NCBI GenBank assembly: GCA_964476155.1
Contig: CAYYYS010000010.1
Span: 1 to 64,000 of the forward strand
DNA length: 64,000 bases
DNA from: JAHIYU01 sp964476155
GTDB taxonomy: Bacteria > Krumholzibacteriota > Krumholzibacteriia > LZORAL124-64-63
Reading direction: 5' to 3'
Below, piece after piece: positions 60,045 to 64,000 of the stretch. A model generated the notes under the pieces. It ran no database searches and was not told the origin of the DNA. It saw only the letters and a list, made by a program, of their open reading frames with translations. Numbering within the stretch: position 1 is the stretch's first letter; every line of letters starts with the position of its first letter. The translations under genes and the position numbers were made by a program.

Positions 60045-62753
60045 ATGTCCACATGTCGCCTGAGCCGTGCTCTTGCCGCGGTCGTGATGCTCATCGCGCT
60101 CGGTGCCGTTCCGCTCTTCGCCGTGCCCACGCCCGTGGACGATGACGTCGCCGAGGTTTTCGCCCATCGTCGGGCGGAAGCCGAGACCAAAGCGACCCTG
60201 TACGCAGGATTGGCCAAGGCGGTTCAGCAGCGCACGGCCAACCAGGATCTCTACGATGTGACCTACTATGATCTCGACCTGGCCCTGAATGTCGCCACCG
60301 AGGTCCTGTCCGGCACGGTCACCGTCACCGCCGAGGTGCTGGGCGCCTCGATTTCGGTGATGGACCTGGATCTCACTTCGGGCATGACCGTCAGCGCGGC
60401 CACGTCCGGCGGCGCCGGAACCACCTGGGACCGCCCGGGTCACATCGTCACGGTCAACCTCGATCGCGCCTACACGACCGGTGAGACGGTCACCGTCACG
60501 GTTACCTACTCGGGCGACCCGTCGGGCGGGTCCTTCGGCTGGGATTCGGCCGACGGCGAAGACATGATCTGGACCCTCAGCGAGCCCTACGGCGCCCGCG
60601 ATTGGTGGCCCTGCAAGGATCTCAACACGGACAAGGCCGACAGCCTCGACATCCGCGTCACCGTACCGGACAACCTGATCGTGGCCAGCAACGGCCTGCT
60701 CGTCTCCAACGTCGACAACGGTTCCACGCGCACTTTCCATTGGCACACCGACTACCCCATTGTGACCTACCTCGTGTCCTTGGCCATCCATCCGTATACC
60801 ACCTACTCGGACTGGTACACGCCCCTTGGCGGCGGCGACCCCATGGAGGTCCAGTTCTACGTTTTCGCCAGTCACTACACCAGCGTGCAGGCCAACTATG
60901 CCCTGACCGTGCCGATGATCGAGACCTTCGCCCAGGGCTTCGGCGAGTACCCCTTCGTGGACGAGAAATACGGTCACGCCGAGTTCACCTGGGGCGGCGG
61001 CATGGAGCACCAGACCATCAGCAGCATGGGTGGCTGGTCGGAGGATCTGATCAGCCACGAGTTGGCCCATATGTGGTGGGGCGACATGATCACCTGCGAC
61101 GACTTCGGACACATCTGGCTCAACGAGGGTTTCGCCACCTGGTGCGAGGCGTATTGGAAGGAACAGACCGACAGCTTCGCCACCTATCAGCTGTACATGG
61201 AATACGCGGCCTACTACGGCGCCGGCACCATCTTCGTGGAGGATCCGTCCGACTTCTACGCCATCTTCAACTCGAACCTGAGCTACAACAAGGGCTCGTG
61301 GGTTGTGCACATGCTGCGCGGCGTGGTGGGCGACACGGCCTTCTTCGCGGGTCTCGCCGACTACCGGGCCGCCTACCTGTACGGCAGCGCCACCACGGAG
61401 CAGCTGCGCGACGTCATGGAAGCCGCCAGCGGGTTGGATCTGGATGCGTTCTTCCAGCAATGGATATACGGGGAGTACTTTCCGATCTACGCCTACGGAT
61501 GGTCCGAGACCGGCGGCGACGTGACCGTGGCGATCGATCAGGTGCAGTCGCTGACGGGTCTTTTCGACATGCCCGTGGACCTGCGCGTGGTTACCACCGC
61601 CGACACCTACGACTTCACCGTCCAGGTGTCCCAGGCCAGTGAGGACTTCGTGATCGGGCCGGTGGCCGGCGAGGTCCAGAGCGTGACCCTGGATCCCGAC
61701 GACTGGATCCTCTGCCAGGTGCAGACCACCGTCGAGAACCCGTCCCTCGATCAGGGTGTCCTGCTGGTCAACGGCGTCGACTGGAGCGTGTACGGCACCG
61801 ACATCACCACCGCCTACACCGACAGCATCTTCACCGGCGACCACGCCTTCACTTTCTGGGATGCCTTCAGCGAACCCGGCGGGGGCTACGTCGCGCAGCT
61901 GCCGGCACCGGCCGGCCACGGCGCAGTGCCGGGCGATGAGCTGGGCAAGTACTCGGCCGTTGTCTGGGTGGGCAACAGCTACAACGGCGACCTGGCCAAA
62001 TGGCAGGAAACGCCGATCCTGTCCTATCTGGACGCCGGCGGCAACGTGCTGCTGCTGTCCCGCTATGCCTCCGAGTTCATCGCCGGCAATCTGCAGACCT
62101 ACATGGGGATCACCTGGGCCGAGACGGGCAGAGCGCTGGGCAATTGCGTCGCGGTCCACCCCGACATGGTCGGCATGGCTTTTACGGGAACCCAGAACTG
62201 GTGCGATGTCTTCGACCCGACGGGATTGCCGCCCCGCACGCAGATCCTGTTCCACGATACCATCGGCTTCGGCGGTGTACGCGGTTTGGGCGCCTACACG
62301 ATTCCCGACATCGCGCCGGTGCTGCGTGAAGATGGTGGACGACTGGCTTTTGTCGGTGCACGTCCCTATCGCCTGGACCACGCGTCCCTGCGCGCGAACA
62401 CGCAGACCATCCTGGACGATTTCTTCAACGAGCCCTACGATCCGCAGACCGCCGTTTCCGGGGAGGAGACGCCGGGCCGCCTGCGCCTCGCGCCCAACCG
62501 CCCCAATCCCTTCAACCCGCGGACGGTCATACCTTTCTCGCTGCCGCGGGAGGACCGGGTCGAGCTGGCCGTGTATGATGTGGCCGGACGTCTGGTGCGA
62601 ACCCTGGTGAGTGAGAGCCTGATTGCGGGCGAACACGAGGCGATCTGGCGCGGACTCGACGAATCCGGGCGGGCTGTCGCCTCGGGGTCGTACTACGCGC
62701 GATTGAGAACGTCCCATGGCGTGGAGGTGCGAGCCGTCACGCTCGTACGCTGA
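60045..62753 (+). CDS. Secreted M1-family metallopeptidase with C-terminal FlgD/T9SS-like domain
   Basis: A 902-residue exported aminopeptidase-type enzyme. After the signal peptide (about 1-27) comes the M1 domain: GGGMEHQT (exopeptidase-type motif), HELAH at 338-342 with H338, E339 and H342, and E361 in NEGFATW, with the exact 18-residue spacing of gluzincins. Residues of about 570-800 form an extra domain with LDAGGNVLLLSRYASEFI, resembling class I glutamine-amidotransferase/ThuA-like folds. The end from about 808 (RLAPNRPNPFNPRTVIPFSL, LAVYDVAGRLVRTLV, SGSYYARLR) is a FlgD-like/T9SS type A module. It degrades extracellular peptides (inference). Confidence 0.9.
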   Translation: MSTCRLSRALAAVVMLIALGAVPLFAVPTPVDDDVAEVFAHRRAEAETKATLYAGLAKAVQQRTANQDLYDVTYYDLDLALNVATEVLSGTVTVTAEVLGASISVMDLDLTSGMTVSAATSGGAGTTWDRPGHIVTVNLDRAYTTGETVTVTVTYSGDPSGGSFGWDSADGEDMIWTLSEPYGARDWWPCKDLNTDKADSLDIRVTVPDNLIVASNGLLVSNVDNGSTRTFHWHTDYPIVTYLVSLAIHPYTTYSDWYTPLGGGDPMEVQFYVFASHYTSVQANYALTVPMIETFAQGFGEYPFVDEKYGHAEFTWGGGMEHQTISSMGGWSEDLISHELAHMWWGDMITCDDFGHIWLNEGFATWCEAYWKEQTDSFATYQLYMEYAAYYGAGTIFVEDPSDFYAIFNSNLSYNKGSWVVHMLRGVVGDTAFFAGLADYRAAYLYGSATTEQLRDVMEAASGLDLDAFFQQWIYGEYFPIYAYGWSETGGDVTVAIDQVQSLTGLFDMPVDLRVVTTADTYDFTVQVSQASEDFVIGPVAGEVQSVTLDPDDWILCQVQTTVENPSLDQGVLLVNGVDWSVYGTDITTAYTDSIFTGDHAFTFWDAFSEPGGGYVAQLPAPAGHGAVPGDELGKYSAVVWVGNSYNGDLAKWQETPILSYLDAGGNVLLLSRYASEFIAGNLQTYMGITWAETGRALGNCVAVHPDMVGMAFTGTQNWCDVFDPTGLPPRTQILFHDTIGFGGVRGLGAYTIPDIAPVLREDGGRLAFVGARPYRLDHASLRANTQTILDDFFNEPYDPQTAVSGEETPGRLRLAPNRPNPFNPRTVIPFSLPREDRVELAVYDVAGRLVRTLVSESLIAGEHEAIWRGLDESGRAVASGSYYARLRTSHGVEVRAVTLVR

Positions 62754-62775
62754 GTCCCTTCCGTCCGGGAGCGCC

Positions 62776-63648
62776 ATGCGCAGAGTCTTGATGTCTGTCC
62801 TGATCCTGGCCGTCGCGAGCTTGTCATCGCTCGCGGCGGCTTCTCCGTCCCCGGATGTGGCGCCGGAGCGCATCGTCTCCCTGGCCCCGAGTATAACCGA
62901 CCTGCTCTTCGCCCTGGAGGTGGGCGAGCGCGTCGTGGGCGTGACCGACTGGTGCGTGCCGCCACCCGAAGCCGCCGGGCCGGCGCGGATCGGCGGACAC
63001 GTCGATCCCAACCTCGAGGCCGTGCTGTCCCTGCGTCCCGACCTGGTGGTGGTCGAAGCCGCCAACGCCGAGACCGCCGACCAGCTGACCCGACTGGGCC
63101 TGACGGTTTGCGTGGTCGAGCATCGTCACGTGAAGGGAATCGTGGCGTCGGTCATGCTTGTGGGCGACGCCTGTGGTATCTCCGAGCGCGCCGCCGTTCT
63201 GCGCAATGATATCGGCGACCGTCTGGCCGCGGTGGTCGCGCGACGCGGCGATCGCCCGCGTCCCCGGGTCATGCTCGTGGTGGGCCGCGAGGTCGCTTCC
63301 GGGCGTCTGAGCGACCTCTATCTGGCCGGCGGCGGCACCTTTCTGGGGGAGATGCTGGTGCTCGCGGGCGGGGAGAACGTCATCGACGACACTGCCGTGA
63401 ACTATCCGATGATCTCTCTGGAAGGCCTGATGCGCCTGGCGCCCGACGTCGTGGTTGACCTGGCGCCCGAGTGCGCGGATGATCCGCGGAAGCTGGCCGA
63501 TCTGGAGCAGGCCTGGCGTCGTCACGGCGACGTACCCGCCGTTCGCGACGGGCGCGTGCATGTCCTGACCGACCCATCGCTGCTGGTGCCCGGCCCGCGT
63601 TTTGTCGACACCCTGGAGCTGTTGTCCTCGATCCTGGATTCCGAATGA
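62776..63648 (+). CDS. ABC transporter substrate-binding protein, BtuF/FecB type
   Basis: A 290-residue periplasmic binding protein. Signal peptide about 1-22, then RIVSLAPSITDLLFALEVGERVVGVTDWC and RPDLVVVEAAN, the typical opening of helical-backbone (cluster A-II) binding proteins for vitamin B12, haem or siderophores. The metal/cofactor ligand cannot be told from the sequence. ATG 62776 lies just after GGGAG; the open upstream frame is a shadow. Its stop overlaps the ATPase start (ATGA). Confidence 0.87.
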   Translation: MRRVLMSVLILAVASLSSLAAASPSPDVAPERIVSLAPSITDLLFALEVGERVVGVTDWCVPPPEAAGPARIGGHVDPNLEAVLSLRPDLVVVEAANAETADQLTRLGLTVCVVEHRHVKGIVASVMLVGDACGISERAAVLRNDIGDRLAAVVARRGDRPRPRVMLVVGREVASGRLSDLYLAGGGTFLGEMLVLAGGENVIDDTAVNYPMISLEGLMRLAPDVVVDLAPECADDPRKLADLEQAWRRHGDVPAVRDGRVHVLTDPSLLVPGPRFVDTLELLSSILDSE

Positions 63649-64000
63649 CCAATTCGCCGAACATCAATATGGCCGTCGACATACGCCACCTGCGGCTGGA
63701 CCTGCAGGGATGGCCCGTGCTGCGTAACGTTTCACTCTCGGTGCGCATGGGCGAGTTCTTCACCATCGTCGGACCCAACGGCGCGGGCAAGACGTCGCTG
63801 CTGCGCTGCATCAACCGGATCAACCGCGGCTGGCGCGGCACCATCAACGTCAACAGCGTGAGCATCGCGGCCTTCACCCAGCGTGAGCTGGCGCGTCTGG
63901 TGGCCTACGTTCCCCAGGCGGGGGGGCGGCACAGTCCGTTCACCGTCCGCGAGACGATTCTCATGGCCCGCTATCCCCATCTGACGCCTTTCGTTTCGGT
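63645..64000 (+). CDS. ABC transporter ATP-binding protein, 3' end outside window
   Basis: The first 118 residues of an importer ATPase: Walker A GPNGAGKTSLLRCI (about 43-56) and the Q-loop LVAYVPQAGGRHSPFTVRETI (about 85-105), as in BtuD/FecE/HmuV. It overlaps the binding protein gene by four bases. No permease gene lies between them, so it should lie beyond the window. Truncated by the window end. Confidence 0.88.
   Translation, partial: MTNSPNINMAVDIRHLRLDLQGWPVLRNVSLSVRMGEFFTIVGPNGAGKTSLLRCINRINRGWRGTINVNSVSIAAFTQRELARLVAYVPQAGGRHSPFTVRETILMARYPHLTPFVS

Noticed and set aside
60006..63065. A 1019-residue open frame on the minus strand opposite the M1 peptidase
   Set aside because: The plus strand holds a catalytically intact peptidase with signal peptide and sorting module; the antisense frame is repetitive Gly/Arg/His-rich and is an effect of high GC.

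Overview
The window is about 64 kb of GC-rich (roughly 60-65 %), densely coded chromosomal DNA from a Gram-negative-type bacterium. Evidence for an outer membrane includes an Omp85-like barrel, an OmpA-family protein, a tripartite RND metal pump, an MsbA-like exporter, a YejM-like protein and many lipobox proteins. Secreted proteins carry a FlgD-like/T9SS-type C-terminal module (the M1 peptidase at 60045-62753) or a short C-terminal W-G-x-V-K-x-[LM]-[FY]-R ending (49172-50236 and 59342-60025). Together with DUF2330 and CHAT proteins and tandem GAPDH genes, this suggests an uncultured FCB-type lineage, for example of the Krumholzibacteriota/Eisenbacteria kind. That placement is inference. TGA is a normal stop in many genes here, so the genetic code is standard. 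I see no rRNA, tRNA, CRISPR array, phage or transposase.

Layout. 1-13.3 kb: a partial cholesterol-dependent-cytolysin-family protein, DUF1456 and DUF2164 genes, an AbgT transporter with a CPA2 antiporter, a phosphomutase-like metalloenzyme and Tex, then cytochrome c4, a sulfatase-fold protein and thioredoxin, and a three-gene SPFH / membrane protein / ribbon-helix-helix operon. 13.3-25.4 kb: a large palindromic element, peptidase T, an OPT transporter, a translationally coupled trio (frameshifted ATP/ADP-type carrier, Omp85-like barrel, kinase-like lipoprotein), and an operon of lipoprotein, quinone reductase, glycosyltransferase and OmpA-like protein. 25.4-37.5 kb: an isochorismatase-like / DUF6125 / phospholipase D operon, a barrel + DUF2330 + CHAT-lipoprotein cluster, a histidine-kinase remnant, a long transketolase and a DEDDh exonuclease. 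37.7-46.9 kb: a copper/silver-type RND efflux operon followed by an MsbA-like ABC exporter and a lipoprotein. 46.9-55 kb: an operon of threonine-dehydrogenase-like enzyme, a SelW-like selenoprotein (in-frame TGA) and a HAD phosphatase; a secreted protein; a ParA ATPase; ElbB; an ACT-domain protein; a nucleoside kinase; an FmdB zinc ribbon. 55-64 kb: two overlapping GAPDH genes (the first lacks the catalytic Cys), a YejM-like protein, a secreted protein, the M1 peptidase and the start of a B12/iron-type ABC importer.

How genes work together. The metal operon forms a complete TolC-adaptor-RND pump whose adaptor has a Cys/Met/His metal-binding domain. In the 17.3-21.7 kb trio, an ATP/ADP-type carrier next to an exported kinase-like lipoprotein suggests phosphorylation outside the cytoplasm (hypothesis). 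The best items for follow-up are the lipoprotein-type cytolysin at the left edge, the selenoprotein with its candidate SECIS (47578-47802), the shared C-terminal tag, the carrier/kinase/barrel trio, and the GAPDH paralogue without its nucleophile.
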